The translations under genes were made by a program, and so were the position numbers. Below the pieces are notes generated by a model. It was not told the origin of the DNA, made no database searches, and was given only the letters and a program-made list of their open reading frames with translations. Shown piece after piece: positions 15,291 to 24,623 of a stretch of DNA of 64,000 nucleotides (position 1 is its first letter; each line of letters opens with the position of its first letter). The stretch comes from Ulvibacter antarcticus. GTDB lineage: Bacteria; Bacteroidota; Bacteroidia; Flavobacteriales; Flavobacteriaceae. The DNA lies in contig NZ_REFC01000011.1 in assembly GCF_003688405.1 (NCBI RefSeq), positions 868,001 through 932,000 of the forward strand, written 5' to 3'.

Positions 15291-17072
15291 ATGGACGCAC
15301 CCATCAATTTTTATAATAAAGAAAAAGAATCCTTCGAAAAGGAGCTGGCTCTTATCAAAAAGAAGCTGGCTAGTTCGAGTGTTTTTAGGTTAATTGTTGC
15401 CTGTACGTTGATTTTTGCAGTGTATTATTTTTTCATCGATGCCAACATCGTAATTCCCATTGTGGTTGGTGGCATTGCCTTCTTTATCTTTTTAGTATCC
15501 AAACATTCGGACTTAAATCTGAAGAAGAATAAACTGGAAACCTTGATCGTTATCAATCAAACAGAGATTGATGTTTTGCAAGGCGATCTTTCGAAATTGG
15601 AAACTGGTAATGATTTTCAAGACTCGCAGCACGCGTTTAGCTACGATATTGATCTCTTCGGAAGGAATTCTTTTTTTCAATATGTGAATCGAACTGTATT
15701 AGCTTCGGGGAAACAACTTCTTGCGCACATAATTACTTCGAATACGACTGAAGCCATACAAGAAAAACAAGTAGCATTAAAGGAGCTTTCAGAAAAAATA
15801 CGCTGGAGACAAAACTTTTCAGCAACCGGTAAACAAGTAAATGTTGAGATTGATTCTCAAAAGATACAGCATTGGTTGAAAAATCATGAACACTTTGTTC
15901 CTTCATTAATGCGAATTCTACCAACTGTATTTGCAGTTATATCAGTTACGCTTTTTATTCTGAATTATTTCGCGATAATACCACTTACTGTAACAACGAC
16001 CTGGTTTTTTATAGGTCTAGGCATCACCGGAATCTATGTAAAAAAGATTAATATTTTTTATCAGAATGCAAGTAAGGCTAAAGACACTTTTAGACAGTAT
16101 CATCAATTGCTGAAGCTTATAGAAACCGAAAAATTTTCGTCAGGGATTTTACTTGAGAAACAAAAAGAAATAAAATCGGATGTAAAAGCCGCATCGGCCA
16201 TATTTTTGGAATTTTCAAAATTGCTGGATGCTTTCGACCAAAGAAATAATATGATGGTTGGCGTTTTTACAAATGCCTTTGCGCTTAGAGATCTTCAACT
16301 GTGTTATAAAATAGAAAATTGGATTACATCCTACGAAGAACGTGTTGCACATTGGTTTGAAGTGATTGCCTTTTTCGATGCATACAACTCTCTGGCGAAT
16401 TATACATACAATCATCCAAGCTATACATTTCCCTTAATTTCGGAGGATAATTCGGTGATAACTGCAACCAATCTGGGACATCCGTTAATAGATAGTGCAA
16501 AGAGAATTGATAATGACATCCGAATCAATAACGAAGAATTTTTCATCGTTACCGGGGCAAATATGGCGGGAAAAAGCACCTTCTTAAGAACGGTGTCGCT
16601 TTCAATCATCATGGCGAATAGTGGACTTCCGGTTTGCGCAAAATCTTTCAGTTATACTCCTATCAAGTTGATAACAAGTATGCGAACCAGCGATTCCTTA
16701 TCTGATGACGAATCTTATTTCTTTTCAGAATTAAAGCGACTCAAGTTTATTATTGACGAGATTGACCCAAAAGGGAAGGCTGAAAAATACTTTATTATCC
16801 TCGATGAAATCTTAAAGGGTACGAATAGCTTAGATAAAGCAATCGGTTCGCGAAAGTTTGTGGAACGATTGGTGAAGTCACAATCCACAGGTATTATCGC
16901 TACCCACGATTTGAGTTTATGTGAAATTAGTGATGCACTACCACAAGTGAAAAATCACTATTTCGATGCCGAGATAATAGCCGATGAACTTCATTTTGAT
17001 TACCGTTTTAAGGACGGGATTTGTAAAAATATGAACGCTTCTTTTCTTCTGAAGAAAATGGATATTGTATAA
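15291..17072 (+). CDS. Membrane-anchored MutS-like ATPase
   Basis: 593 residues. Only the MutS core and ATPase domain are present. Hydrophobic segments lie at about 33-70 and 208-250, which canonical MutS lacks. The ATPase shows Walker A GANMAGKST (422-430), the MRTSDSLSDDESYFFSELKR segment, Walker B FIILDEILKGTN and the GIIATHDLSL switch. There is no N-terminal mismatch-recognition domain with the Phe-x-Glu motif. This matches the short MutS-like proteins common in Bacteroidota, whose role is unknown. A direct part in mismatch repair is doubtful. It follows the RluB-like gene by 47 bp. Confidence 0.85.
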   Translation: MDAPINFYNKEKESFEKELALIKKKLASSSVFRLIVACTLIFAVYYFFIDANIVIPIVVGGIAFFIFLVSKHSDLNLKKNKLETLIVINQTEIDVLQGDLSKLETGNDFQDSQHAFSYDIDLFGRNSFFQYVNRTVLASGKQLLAHIITSNTTEAIQEKQVALKELSEKIRWRQNFSATGKQVNVEIDSQKIQHWLKNHEHFVPSLMRILPTVFAVISVTLFILNYFAIIPLTVTTTWFFIGLGITGIYVKKINIFYQNASKAKDTFRQYHQLLKLIETEKFSSGILLEKQKEIKSDVKAASAIFLEFSKLLDAFDQRNNMMVGVFTNAFALRDLQLCYKIENWITSYEERVAHWFEVIAFFDAYNSLANYTYNHPSYTFPLISEDNSVITATNLGHPLIDSAKRIDNDIRINNEEFFIVTGANMAGKSTFLRTVSLSIIMANSGLPVCAKSFSYTPIKLITSMRTSDSLSDDESYFFSELKRLKFIIDEIDPKGKAEKYFIILDEILKGTNSLDKAIGSRKFVERLVKSQSTGIIATHDLSLCEISDALPQVKNHYFDAEIIADELHFDYRFKDGICKNMNASFLLKKMDIV

Positions 17073-17437
17073 TGTCCTTCATTTAAATGAAAGGAAATCG
17101 CTTCCGAAGCAAAAAATTTACATAAAATTAATTTTCCTTTCAATTTTTTTTCCTTCATTTGTTCTCTATTAGCTGAATTTATTGAAACGTGTTTCTGTAT
17201 TCGGGCTTTTGAACAATAGGAAGGTTGGTTCAAGAGCGATCTGCAAGGCGGATGACCGAATTTTAAAGCTAACTTCCATTTTTTCTGAACTTGAGGGTCC
17301 GGAATTTCTACAAAGGCTGGCGTACTGGCTGAACCCAATTCGTATCTGATATTTTGGGGGTACACTTATTTTACGTTATTTTATAAACCGAAACCCAAAA
17401 GGGATTTAATTTTTATATTACTCACTTAATTTTTCTC
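17073..17437. other. Intergenic region, no supported gene
   Basis: A perfect 14 bp palindrome TTCATTTAAATGAA (about 17080-17093) follows the MutS-like stop and could be a weak terminator or protein site. The rest (17110-17420) shows no recognisable RNA, promoter consensus or repeat. A minus-strand open frame across it overlaps the end of the MutS-like gene and has no family features. Confidence 0.4.
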
Positions 17438-18835
17438 ATGAATACCAAATACATTGATTTAATCAATCAAACCTATGATTTTCCGCAGGAGGAGTTCAAT
17501 TTAAACGGGAATTCCCTAACTTTTCACGGGATCGACCTTATGGAACTTGTTTCTGAATATGGCGCTCCTTTAAAGTTTACATATCTGCCGAAAATCTCCG
17601 AAAATATACACAGAGCTAAGCATTGGTTTGAAGAAGCCATTAAAAAGAATGATTATTCGGGAACTTATAATTATTGTTATTGTACCAAAAGTTCACATTT
17701 TAAACACGTCCTTCATGAAGCATTGAAAAATGATATTCATATCGAGACTTCTTCAGCTTTCGATATTGATATCGTCGAAAACCTAAAGTTAGAAGGAAAA
17801 ATTACCGATAAAACATTTGTGATTTGCAATGGTTTTAAAAGAGATCAATATGTGAAAAACATCACAAGGCTTATCAATAATGGTCATAAAAATTGCATTC
17901 CAATTATCGATAATTATGAAGAAATCGGTTTGCTTTCAGAAGGGATAAAAGGAAAATTTAAGGTTGGAATTCGAATCGCTTCGGAAGAGGAACCAAAATT
18001 CGAATTTTATACTTCACGATTGGGAATTGGTTATAAAAACATTGTACCTTTTTATCGAAATCAGATAGAAACAAATAAGAACGTGGAACTAAAAATGCTT
18101 CACTTCTTTATAAATACAGGTATCCGCGATACTGCGTATTACTGGAATGAGTTGGTAAAATGTTTGAAGGTATACACCAATCTTAAAAAGATTTGCCCCA
18201 GCCTCGATAGCCTGAATATTGGCGGTGGATTTCCTATAAAAAATTCGCTGGCATTCGATTACGATTACCAGTATATGATTGATGAAATTATCAATCAGAT
18301 CAATATCACTTGCGAGGAAGCAGATGTAAAAGTGCCCAATATTTTTACAGAATTTGGTAGCTTTACAGTAGGCGAAAGTGGAGGTGCTATTTATGAAGTG
18401 CTATACCAGAAGCAACAGAATGACCGTGAAAAATGGAATATGATCAATTCGTCATTTATTACAACCTTGCCCGATACATGGGCAATTAGCAAGCGTTTTA
18501 TAATGATGGCGGTAAATCGCTGGAACGACGAGTATGAGCGTGTTTTACTAGGCGGACTTACCTGCGATAGTGACGATTATTATAATAGTGAGCAACATAT
18601 GGCGGCAATTTACCTTCCGAAGTTTAAAAAAGAAAAACCACTTTATATCGGCTTTTTCAATACCGGGGCGTATCAGGAAACTATTGGCGGATTTGGCGGT
18701 TTGCAACACTGTTTAATTCCTTCCCCAAAGCATATATTAATTGATAGAGATGCTGATGGAAACATCACGACAAAATTATTTGCAAATCAACAAACAAGCG
18801 AGCAATTGCTAAACATTTTAGGTTATGAGCACTAA
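17438..18835 (+). CDS. speA: Arginine decarboxylase (PLP, alanine racemase fold)
   Basis: 465 residues. It should decarboxylate L-arginine to agmatine, the first step of polyamine synthesis. The PLP lysine is K84 in YCTKSSHFKH. The glycine-rich phosphate-binding segment is NIGGGFP near residue 263, and the C-terminal active-site region has LLGGLTCDSDDYY (Cys-Asp motif) and GAYQE. Its stop overlaps the start of agmatinase by 11 bp, indicating translational coupling, and this context fixes agmatine as the likely product. Shorter than the ~650-residue E. coli-type SpeA, as usual in Bacteroidota. Confidence 0.88.
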   Translation: MNTKYIDLINQTYDFPQEEFNLNGNSLTFHGIDLMELVSEYGAPLKFTYLPKISENIHRAKHWFEEAIKKNDYSGTYNYCYCTKSSHFKHVLHEALKNDIHIETSSAFDIDIVENLKLEGKITDKTFVICNGFKRDQYVKNITRLINNGHKNCIPIIDNYEEIGLLSEGIKGKFKVGIRIASEEEPKFEFYTSRLGIGYKNIVPFYRNQIETNKNVELKMLHFFINTGIRDTAYYWNELVKCLKVYTNLKKICPSLDSLNIGGGFPIKNSLAFDYDYQYMIDEIINQINITCEEADVKVPNIFTEFGSFTVGESGGAIYEVLYQKQQNDREKWNMINSSFITTLPDTWAISKRFIMMAVNRWNDEYERVLLGGLTCDSDDYYNSEQHMAAIYLPKFKKEKPLYIGFFNTGAYQETIGGFGGLQHCLIPSPKHILIDRDADGNITTKLFANQQTSEQLLNILGYEH

Positions 18836-19760
18836 GACGTACGCAGGCATCCCGCAGAAAAATGCGGCCCTGGAAACTTCAAAAATCGTATTAATTCCGG
18901 TTCCTTACGATGGGACCAGTACCTTCCAAAAAGGAGCAGATAAAGGCCCGGATGCCTTTTTACATGCTTCGGAAAACATGGAACTTTACGATATTGAAAC
19001 AGAGAGTGAAGTATATTTACAAGGAATCTACCTGGCAGATCCGGTGACTGAGAAATCTTCACCTGAAGCAGTAGTTGAAGCAGTTCACAATGTGACAAAG
19101 GAACATATTATCAAAAATAAGTTCGTTACAGTTTTTGGTGGCGAACATAGTATATCTATTGGTACCATTAGAGCCTTTAACGAGTGTTTCGACGACCTTA
19201 CGGTGCTTCATATTGACGCACATGCCGATTTGCGCAAGGAGTATCAAGGTACTTCCTGCAATCACGCCTGTGCCGTTTATGAGGCAAGTCAGAACACGAA
19301 TTTAATTCAAGTGGGAATCCGTTCTATGGATGTGGCTGAAAAAAGGGTGATGGATCCTGAAAAGACTTGGTTTGCACATGATATGGCGACAGATGAGTAC
19401 TGGATGGATAATGTAATTGAAGCCTTGGGAGATAATGTGTTTATTACTTTCGATCTTGATGCTTTAGATCCTTCAATCATGCCATCAACGGGAACTCCAG
19501 AACCAGGTGGTTTGTTTTGGTATGAAACCTTAGCATTTCTGAAACAGGTTTTTAAGGAAAGAAATGTGGTGGGATTCGATATTGTCGAGTTGTGCCCAAA
19601 TGAAGCCGATAAATCTTCCGATTTTTTAGCTGCCAAACTATATTATAAAATGTTGAGTTATAAATTCTCTGAAACTGAAGAGGATCAAGAATACGACAGT
19701 AATTTTAACGATGCCAAAAAAGGAGTATCAAAATTAAACGACGAAGAAGATGAGTACTAA
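18825..19760 (+). CDS. speB: Agmatinase
   Basis: 311 residues of the ureohydrolase family, hydrolysing agmatine to putrescine and urea at a dinuclear manganese site. Metal ligands are visible in FGGEHSISIG (about 103-112), DAHAD (131-135) and FDLDALDPSIMP (Asp210, Asp212). It overlaps speA by 11 bp and the next gene by 11 bp, so the three are one translationally coupled unit. The acidic C-terminal tail (DDEEDEY) is unremarkable. Arginase is an alternative by fold, but the speA neighbour favours agmatinase. Confidence 0.92.
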   Translation: MSTKTYAGIPQKNAALETSKIVLIPVPYDGTSTFQKGADKGPDAFLHASENMELYDIETESEVYLQGIYLADPVTEKSSPEAVVEAVHNVTKEHIIKNKFVTVFGGEHSISIGTIRAFNECFDDLTVLHIDAHADLRKEYQGTSCNHACAVYEASQNTNLIQVGIRSMDVAEKRVMDPEKTWFAHDMATDEYWMDNVIEALGDNVFITFDLDALDPSIMPSTGTPEPGGLFWYETLAFLKQVFKERNVVGFDIVELCPNEADKSSDFLAAKLYYKMLSYKFSETEEDQEYDSNFNDAKKGVSKLNDEEDEY

Positions 19761-20724
19761 AGGTGCGATTTCAGAATTTATTCAAAAATATTATTTACAC
19801 TTTAATGCTGCTGCATTAGTTGATGCTGCAAAAGGTTATGAGGAACAGTTAAACAATGGTGCTAAAATGTTGGTGTCATTAGCTGGTGCAATGAGTACCG
19901 CGGAACTGGGAAAAATATTTGCCGAAATGATACGTCAGGATAAGGTGCAGATTATTTCTTGTACAGGAGCAAATCTGGAGGAGGATATCATGAATTTAGT
20001 AGCACATTCCCATTATAAGCGAGTACCAAATTATAGAGATCTTACTCCTCAGGATGAATGGGAATTATTAGAAAAAGGCCTTAATCGGGTTACCGACACT
20101 TGTATTCCGGAGGAAGAAGCATTTAGAAGAATTCAGGAGCACATCGTGAAAATCTGGATGGATGCCGAAGCAAAAGGGGAGCGCTATTTACCACATGAGT
20201 ATATGTACAAACTTTTGCTAAGTGGTGTATTAGAACAGCATTACGAAATCGATTTGAAAGATTCATGGATGTATGCTGCAGCCGAAAAAAATCTCCCAAT
20301 TATCTGCCCGGGATGGGAAGACAGTACGATGGGAAATATCTTTGCAAGCTATGTTCTTAAAGGAGAATTGAAGGCTTCTACCATGAAAAGTGGTATTGAG
20401 TATATGACTTTTCTGGCAGATTGGTATACAGAAAACTCATCGAAAGGAATAGGGTTTTTTCAGATAGGTGGAGGTATAGCAGGGGATTTCCCGATTTGTG
20501 TTGTGCCAATGTTGTATCAGGATATGGAAAGAACAGACACTCCTTTCTGGAGTTATTTTTGTCAGATAAGTGATTCAACTACGAGTTACGGAAGTTATTC
20601 TGGAGCGGTGCCTAATGAAAAAATAACATGGGGTAAACTTGATATTCATACTCCTAAGTTTATTATAGAAAGTGATGCGACTATAGTGGCACCACTTATT
20701 TTTGCTTATTTACTCGATATGTAG
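19750..20724 (+). CDS. Deoxyhypusine synthase-like protein (probable polyamine aminobutyltransferase)
   Basis: 324 residues, a bacterial homolog of deoxyhypusine synthase. The eukaryotic enzyme uses NAD and spermidine to move an aminobutyl group to eIF5A, through a lysine that forms an imine. Here the motif SGAVPNEKITWGK ends at K296, the position of that lysine, and GGGIAGDFP (about 241-249) matches the NAD-site region. Bacteria have no eIF5A of this kind. Some bacterial homologs make homospermidine from polyamines, and coupling to speA-speB supports that role here. No spermidine synthase is seen in the window. Confidence 0.82.
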   Translation: MSTKGAISEFIQKYYLHFNAAALVDAAKGYEEQLNNGAKMLVSLAGAMSTAELGKIFAEMIRQDKVQIISCTGANLEEDIMNLVAHSHYKRVPNYRDLTPQDEWELLEKGLNRVTDTCIPEEEAFRRIQEHIVKIWMDAEAKGERYLPHEYMYKLLLSGVLEQHYEIDLKDSWMYAAAEKNLPIICPGWEDSTMGNIFASYVLKGELKASTMKSGIEYMTFLADWYTENSSKGIGFFQIGGGIAGDFPICVVPMLYQDMERTDTPFWSYFCQISDSTTSYGSYSGAVPNEKITWGKLDIHTPKFIIESDATIVAPLIFAYLLDM

Positions 20725-20732
20725 AAATAATA

Positions 20733-20772
20733 TTAGGCTGCGAATTGAATTTTAATTCGGTTTGCAGCCTAG
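20733..20772 (+). terminator. Rho-independent-like terminator of the polyamine operon
   Basis: TAGGCTGC (20734-20741) and GCAGCCTA (20764-20771) form a perfect 8 bp stem. The loop also contains AATTGAATTTTAATT, which can pair further. It begins 9 bp after the stop of the deoxyhypusine synthase-like gene. Confidence 0.7.
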
Positions 20773-20795
20773 TTATATCGAATAGCTGCTAAACT

Positions 20796-21572
20796 ATGTA
20801 CAGTGTTCAATCGTATCATATCGCCCAAAGTGTTAACATCAAGGCGGTGCGGAATAAATTTAAAGCTACGTTGCTTTTTGGCGACAGTGATGAGCTTTTT
20901 TATAAATTGAATGAAGAGCAATATTTCTACGTTTTTCAATTCGGAATTGTTAGTTTCTTTAATGTAAAAGCTTCGGAAGTAGAAGAGATTATTGGACAGA
21001 TTTCTCCCTTCGGAAAAGAAAATGTAAGTGATTCTCTATCTGAAGATATTTCGGTAAATATTTCAGAAAAGATAGTAAAAGTAAATTTCGACAGCGTTAC
21101 AATTCCTAGTTTCGACGAGGAAATGATACGTCTTATTATGCTACATACCTCTCAATCGGTGGCTTTAGATCGCTACGCCGAAGTGACCGGATTAATGTTA
21201 GAAGAGGCGAGTGTACATACAAAAACATTAGAAGACAAAGGACGTATATACATCTCCAAAAAGAAGTTGAAAATGCTAATTGGAAGAATTATGAACGTTA
21301 AAAACGGTATCTACGAGAATATGTATATTTTCGATTCTCCCGATCTTACCTGGCAAGATGAGCGATTGGCAAAATTGGATAATGATTTAAAACTGACCTT
21401 CGATCTTAAAAATCGTTATCGGAATATTCAGGATAGCATTGCAATTACTAAGGAAAACCTCGAATTGTTTAAGGACATTTGGGACCATAAAGAAAGCAGT
21501 ACGTTAGAATGGATCATTATCATTCTAATTTTCGTTGAGATCATTGACCTTTTTGTGACAAAGATTTTGTAA
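20796..21572 (+). CDS. RMD1/YagE-family (DUF155) protein
   Basis: 258 residues with the DUF155 pattern: N-terminal beta-rich part (LLFGDSDELFYKL, then YFYVFQFGIVSFFN), a central helical region with SQSVALDRYAE, and a C-terminal membrane helix (about 236-257, WIIIILIFVEIIDLF). Eukaryotic members (RMD1, RMND1) are mitochondrial inner-membrane proteins linked to translation. The bacterial role is not known. It has no obvious operon partner. The gene lies behind a terminator and ahead of a VOC protein at 21599. Confidence 0.82.
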   Translation: MYSVQSYHIAQSVNIKAVRNKFKATLLFGDSDELFYKLNEEQYFYVFQFGIVSFFNVKASEVEEIIGQISPFGKENVSDSLSEDISVNISEKIVKVNFDSVTIPSFDEEMIRLIMLHTSQSVALDRYAEVTGLMLEEASVHTKTLEDKGRIYISKKKLKMLIGRIMNVKNGIYENMYIFDSPDLTWQDERLAKLDNDLKLTFDLKNRYRNIQDSIAITKENLELFKDIWDHKESSTLEWIIIILIFVEIIDLFVTKIL

Positions 21573-21598
21573 TTTAATTACATCTTAAACACTTGGGT

Positions 21599-22006
21599 AT
21601 GGAAAATAAATTTCACGTTTCATTGCCTTGTATGCATATTGAGGCAACAGAAAATTTCTACAATAAAATTATTGGAGCCACCATTGGTCGTAAGGCAAAA
21701 AATTGGGTGGATGTCAATCTTTTTGGACATCAGATCACGTTTACAAAATCGGGAAAATTTAATTTTGAATATCCCAATTATATGTTTGAAAAGACCGTGC
21801 TGCCATCTTTTCATTTTGGAGTAATCATGGATAAAACAGAGTGGAACAATTTGTATGAAAAGCTCAAAGCGCATATTCATATTGATAAAACTCTTTTTTT
21901 ATACGATCAAAATGGGGAGCATCAATCGTATTTTATTAAAGATCCAAACGGCTATGTAATAGAATTTAAATGCTTTTCGGCGGACAATTCTATTTTCAAA
22001 TCGTAA
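21599..22006 (+). CDS. Glyoxalase/VOC-family protein
   Basis: 135 residues from ATG 21599. A TTG two codons upstream is less likely. It carries the VOC beta-alpha-beta-beta-beta pattern: FHVSLPCMHIEATENFYNKI at the start, an FHFGVIM strand in the middle and the closing FIKDPNGYVIEFKCF, whose Glu is a typical metal ligand. Small stand-alone members act as metal-dependent dioxygenases, lyases or antibiotic-binding proteins. The substrate cannot be inferred. It converges on the following membrane gene with a 10 bp gap. Confidence 0.82.
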   Translation: MENKFHVSLPCMHIEATENFYNKIIGATIGRKAKNWVDVNLFGHQITFTKSGKFNFEYPNYMFEKTVLPSFHFGVIMDKTEWNNLYEKLKAHIHIDKTLFLYDQNGEHQSYFIKDPNGYVIEFKCFSADNSIFKS

Positions 22007-22016
22007 GGACTTATAA

Positions 22017-23447
22017 TCATGATAATTCATTTTTCGAATGCCTGTGAGGATCAAAAATTTCCCACAAGGCAAAAGGGATTATTATAGTGTATTCGAGGGC
22101 AACCAACCATAGATTTTCAGAAAATCCGTTCGCTCCATAAGCCGAATAACTTAAAAAAACCACAAAACTCCACACTATCGGAAATTTATACTTGGTAAAA
22201 ATCGAAAGTAGCAAGGGTGTTGCGATATACCACGGATGTACAGTGGTGGACAATAAAAAATAGAAAGATACCGCAAAGAGCATCGCGTTTATAAGTTGTT
22301 GAGTGGTGTTGTTTTTTCTGAAAAATGCAAGTCCTAATGTGAACAGTAAAGTGATAATAGGAAGTATTTTTCCAACGGTGCCGATGATATTCCAACCCAC
22401 AATTTCAAAGCCAACCCATCTTATTATATAATAGATACTGGCATTAAATTCGAAATTCTGAAACCAGAGAGCTATAGATTGGGAAAAGTTTGAAATAACC
22501 GATAAGGATTGTCCATTGCCACTCCCGATTGCAAGCGTAGTTAGAAATGGCAGAAATGTGAGAATTACTATGGCGATGGTAATAATATAGAAGGGTACAA
22601 GCTTTGAAATACCTAGCTTTTTCGAAGGCTCATTCTTTAAAAAATAGTGAAATAGTAAGGGTAGAAACAGTAATGGAAGGAGTTTCACTGAAACAGATAC
22701 GCCCAGCAATATTGCTGCCCAAACCCATTTCCCTCTGTGCAATAAATAAATCGACCAGATAACGAAGAAGAGCATCACTCCTTCAAAATGAAGGTTTCCG
22801 CAAAATTCGATGATAATAAATGGATTGAGAAAATACCAGAATATGTTTTTTACAGGAAGATTTAAGACTTCAAGGAGTTTTTTTCCGAAGTACAAAATAC
22901 CTAGATCTGCAAGCAGCAACATTAGTTTGAGTAAGACAACCGAACCCATAATACTTTTTCCGAAGAAAAATCCGGCAATGGCAAAAAACAACTGATTAAC
23001 AGGAGGATAGTTGCTAAAATGACTTCCATTTAGATTGCCCATGCCTTGGTATAACTCGCCTGCCTGAGAGATAAGAAAGCCTGAACTATTAAATCCCGTT
23101 ACAGAGCTTTCCATATACATTTGAGGCGTAAATGAATAAGGATTAATTCCTTCAATAAGCAATCTTCCATCCCATAGAAATCGATAAAAATCCTGCGATA
23201 AATTAGGAAGAACAAATAGCAAAACCAAACGAAAAACGATTCCTGCAATGACTAAGACCCCGAAATTCTTCCCTGATCTTTCTATGAGAAGGTAGCTAAT
23301 TAAAAATAACAGTGAATAGATTGTGATTAAGTTCGTAAAGTCACTGCGAACTAGATCGTAACCAAATAGCGCGTATAATAACGCAGCAATTACTGCAAAT
23401 AATATGAGAAGTCGCTTAGATCCAAAAAGAGTGGCCATAGTGATCAT
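22017..23447 (-). CDS. Polytopic membrane glycosyltransferase (GT-C, mannosyltransferase-like)
   Basis: 476 residues with about 11-13 predicted membrane helices. The first luminal loop has SQDFYRFLWDGRLLIEGINPY, the acidic-aromatic motif of polyprenyl-phosphate-dependent GT-C enzymes (GT87/DUF2029-like). Such proteins transfer mannose or another hexose from a lipid carrier on the outer face of the membrane. A second start (MATLFG) three codons in is possible. The lipid-linked sugar synthases at 26.9-29.1 kb could be related in function but are not in the same operon. Acceptor unknown. Confidence 0.72.
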   Translation of the reverse strand: MITMATLFGSKRLLILFAVIAALLYALFGYDLVRSDFTNLITIYSLLFLISYLLIERSGKNFGVLVIAGIVFRLVLLFVLPNLSQDFYRFLWDGRLLIEGINPYSFTPQMYMESSVTGFNSSGFLISQAGELYQGMGNLNGSHFSNYPPVNQLFFAIAGFFFGKSIMGSVVLLKLMLLLADLGILYFGKKLLEVLNLPVKNIFWYFLNPFIIIEFCGNLHFEGVMLFFVIWSIYLLHRGKWVWAAILLGVSVSVKLLPLLFLPLLFHYFLKNEPSKKLGISKLVPFYIITIAIVILTFLPFLTTLAIGSGNGQSLSVISNFSQSIALWFQNFEFNASIYYIIRWVGFEIVGWNIIGTVGKILPIITLLFTLGLAFFRKNNTTQQLINAMLFAVSFYFLLSTTVHPWYIATPLLLSIFTKYKFPIVWSFVVFLSYSAYGANGFSENLWLVALEYTIIIPFALWEIFDPHRHSKNELS

Positions 23448-23471
23448 GAGATTTGGCTTGTGCGAAACTTA

Positions 23472-24593
23472 TTAGTCCTGCCATTCTGCAATAAATAGGT
23501 TGGTATCTCTTCCGCCTCCATTATTACGATTGGAAGAGAAAGCAAGATATTTTCCATCGCTCGAAAATACTGGGAAGGCGTCGAAGGTTTCTCCATGTGT
23601 TATGCGTTCCAGATTTTTTCCGTCAAGGTCAATAAGATAAAGATTAAAAGGAAATCCGCGTTCGGATTCAAAGTTACTAGAGAACAGAATTTTTTTACCA
23701 GAAGGATGAAAAAACGGGCTCCAATTGGCGTTTCCAAGATTAGTGAGTTGCCTTAGTTCACTACCATCTGCATTACAAATATAGAGTTCCATTTCTGTGG
23801 GTTGTACCAGCCCTTGTGCCAAAAGATCTTTGTATTCTTTAATAGCTTCGGGAGTTTTAGGTCTAGATGATCTAAAGATAAGTTGAGTGCCATCTGGTGA
23901 GAAGAAAGCGCCGCCATCATACCCAAGTTCGTCGGTAATCTGTTGCACGTCACTACCGTCCAAATTCATTGTATATAACTCCAAATCACCACTTCGCATA
24001 GAAGTAAAAACTATTTTATCTCCTTTTGGTGAAACGGTTGCTTCAGCATCATAACCAGGTTCATTGGTAAGCTGACCGGTGATATTTCCTTCCAAATCTG
24101 CTACAAAAATGTCGAATGAATCGTATACTGGCCATACATATTTTCCATTTTTCCGAAGCGGAACTTCAGGACAATTGTCGTCAGTTAAATGTGTGGAACC
24201 ATATACGAAATGCTTATTGTCGGGAAGGAAGTAAGCACAGGTTGTACGTCCTTTCCCGGTACTAATCATTGGTGGTTTTGAATTCGCGAAGTTTTCCGAA
24301 GCATTCATTAAAAACATTTGATCACATTCCAATCCCCATTCGTTAAAATTTGACTGAAATACCAATTGCTTATCATCAAAACTCCAATAAGCTTCTGCAT
24401 TATCACCACCGAAAGTGATTTGACGAATCGACTTGAAGTGAATTTCTTCCGGATAAATCAAGCTGTCTTTCGCGGTTTTTTGCGTAGTTTGTTGTGTCTC
24501 TTCGGAAGTGTTTATAGTCGTGTTTTGTTCTTCTGAAGCATTTTTACATGAAAATACCAGTAACATGGCTAAAATAACGGGAATCACTCTCAT
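23472..24593 (-). CDS. TolB-like beta-propeller lipoprotein (PD40 repeats)
   Basis: 373 residues. The N-terminus MRVIPVILAMLLVFSCKN is a lipoprotein signal with the lipobox LVFSC. The mature part holds about five PD40/WD40-like blades with the repeated cores PKGDKIVFTSMRSGDLELY, SPDGTQLIFRSSRP, PSGKKILFSSN and SSDGKYLAFSSNRN. These TolB-type propellers bind proteins or peptides in the periplasm. No catalytic domain is attached. It is transcribed divergently from an M28 peptidase, and the two -7 boxes are almost fused, suggesting joint control and a possible shared role in peptide handling (inference). Confidence 0.82.
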   Translation of the reverse strand: MRVIPVILAMLLVFSCKNASEEQNTTINTSEETQQTTQKTAKDSLIYPEEIHFKSIRQITFGGDNAEAYWSFDDKQLVFQSNFNEWGLECDQMFLMNASENFANSKPPMISTGKGRTTCAYFLPDNKHFVYGSTHLTDDNCPEVPLRKNGKYVWPVYDSFDIFVADLEGNITGQLTNEPGYDAEATVSPKGDKIVFTSMRSGDLELYTMNLDGSDVQQITDELGYDGGAFFSPDGTQLIFRSSRPKTPEAIKEYKDLLAQGLVQPTEMELYICNADGSELRQLTNLGNANWSPFFHPSGKKILFSSNFESERGFPFNLYLIDLDGKNLERITHGETFDAFPVFSSDGKYLAFSSNRNNGGGRDTNLFIAEWQD

Positions 24594-24600
24594 AAATATG

Positions 24601-24618
24601 TAATTTTGTACAAAAATA
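24601..24618. promoter_or_regulatory. Back-to-back divergent -7 boxes
   Basis: TAATTTTG (24601-24608, plus) and TATTTTTG (24618-24611, minus) are both exact TAnnTTTG boxes, 2 bp apart. Together they make a near-palindrome centred on TTTTGTACAAAA. They serve the M28 peptidase (ATG 24624) and the TolB-like lipoprotein (ATG 24593). No -33 TTG is seen for either. Confidence 0.5.
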
Positions 24619-24623
24619 GGAAT

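Noticed and set aside
17000-17365. Minus-strand frame of 121 codons after the MutS-like gene
   Set aside because: It overlaps the real gene's end, lacks a signal or domain and has no promoter.
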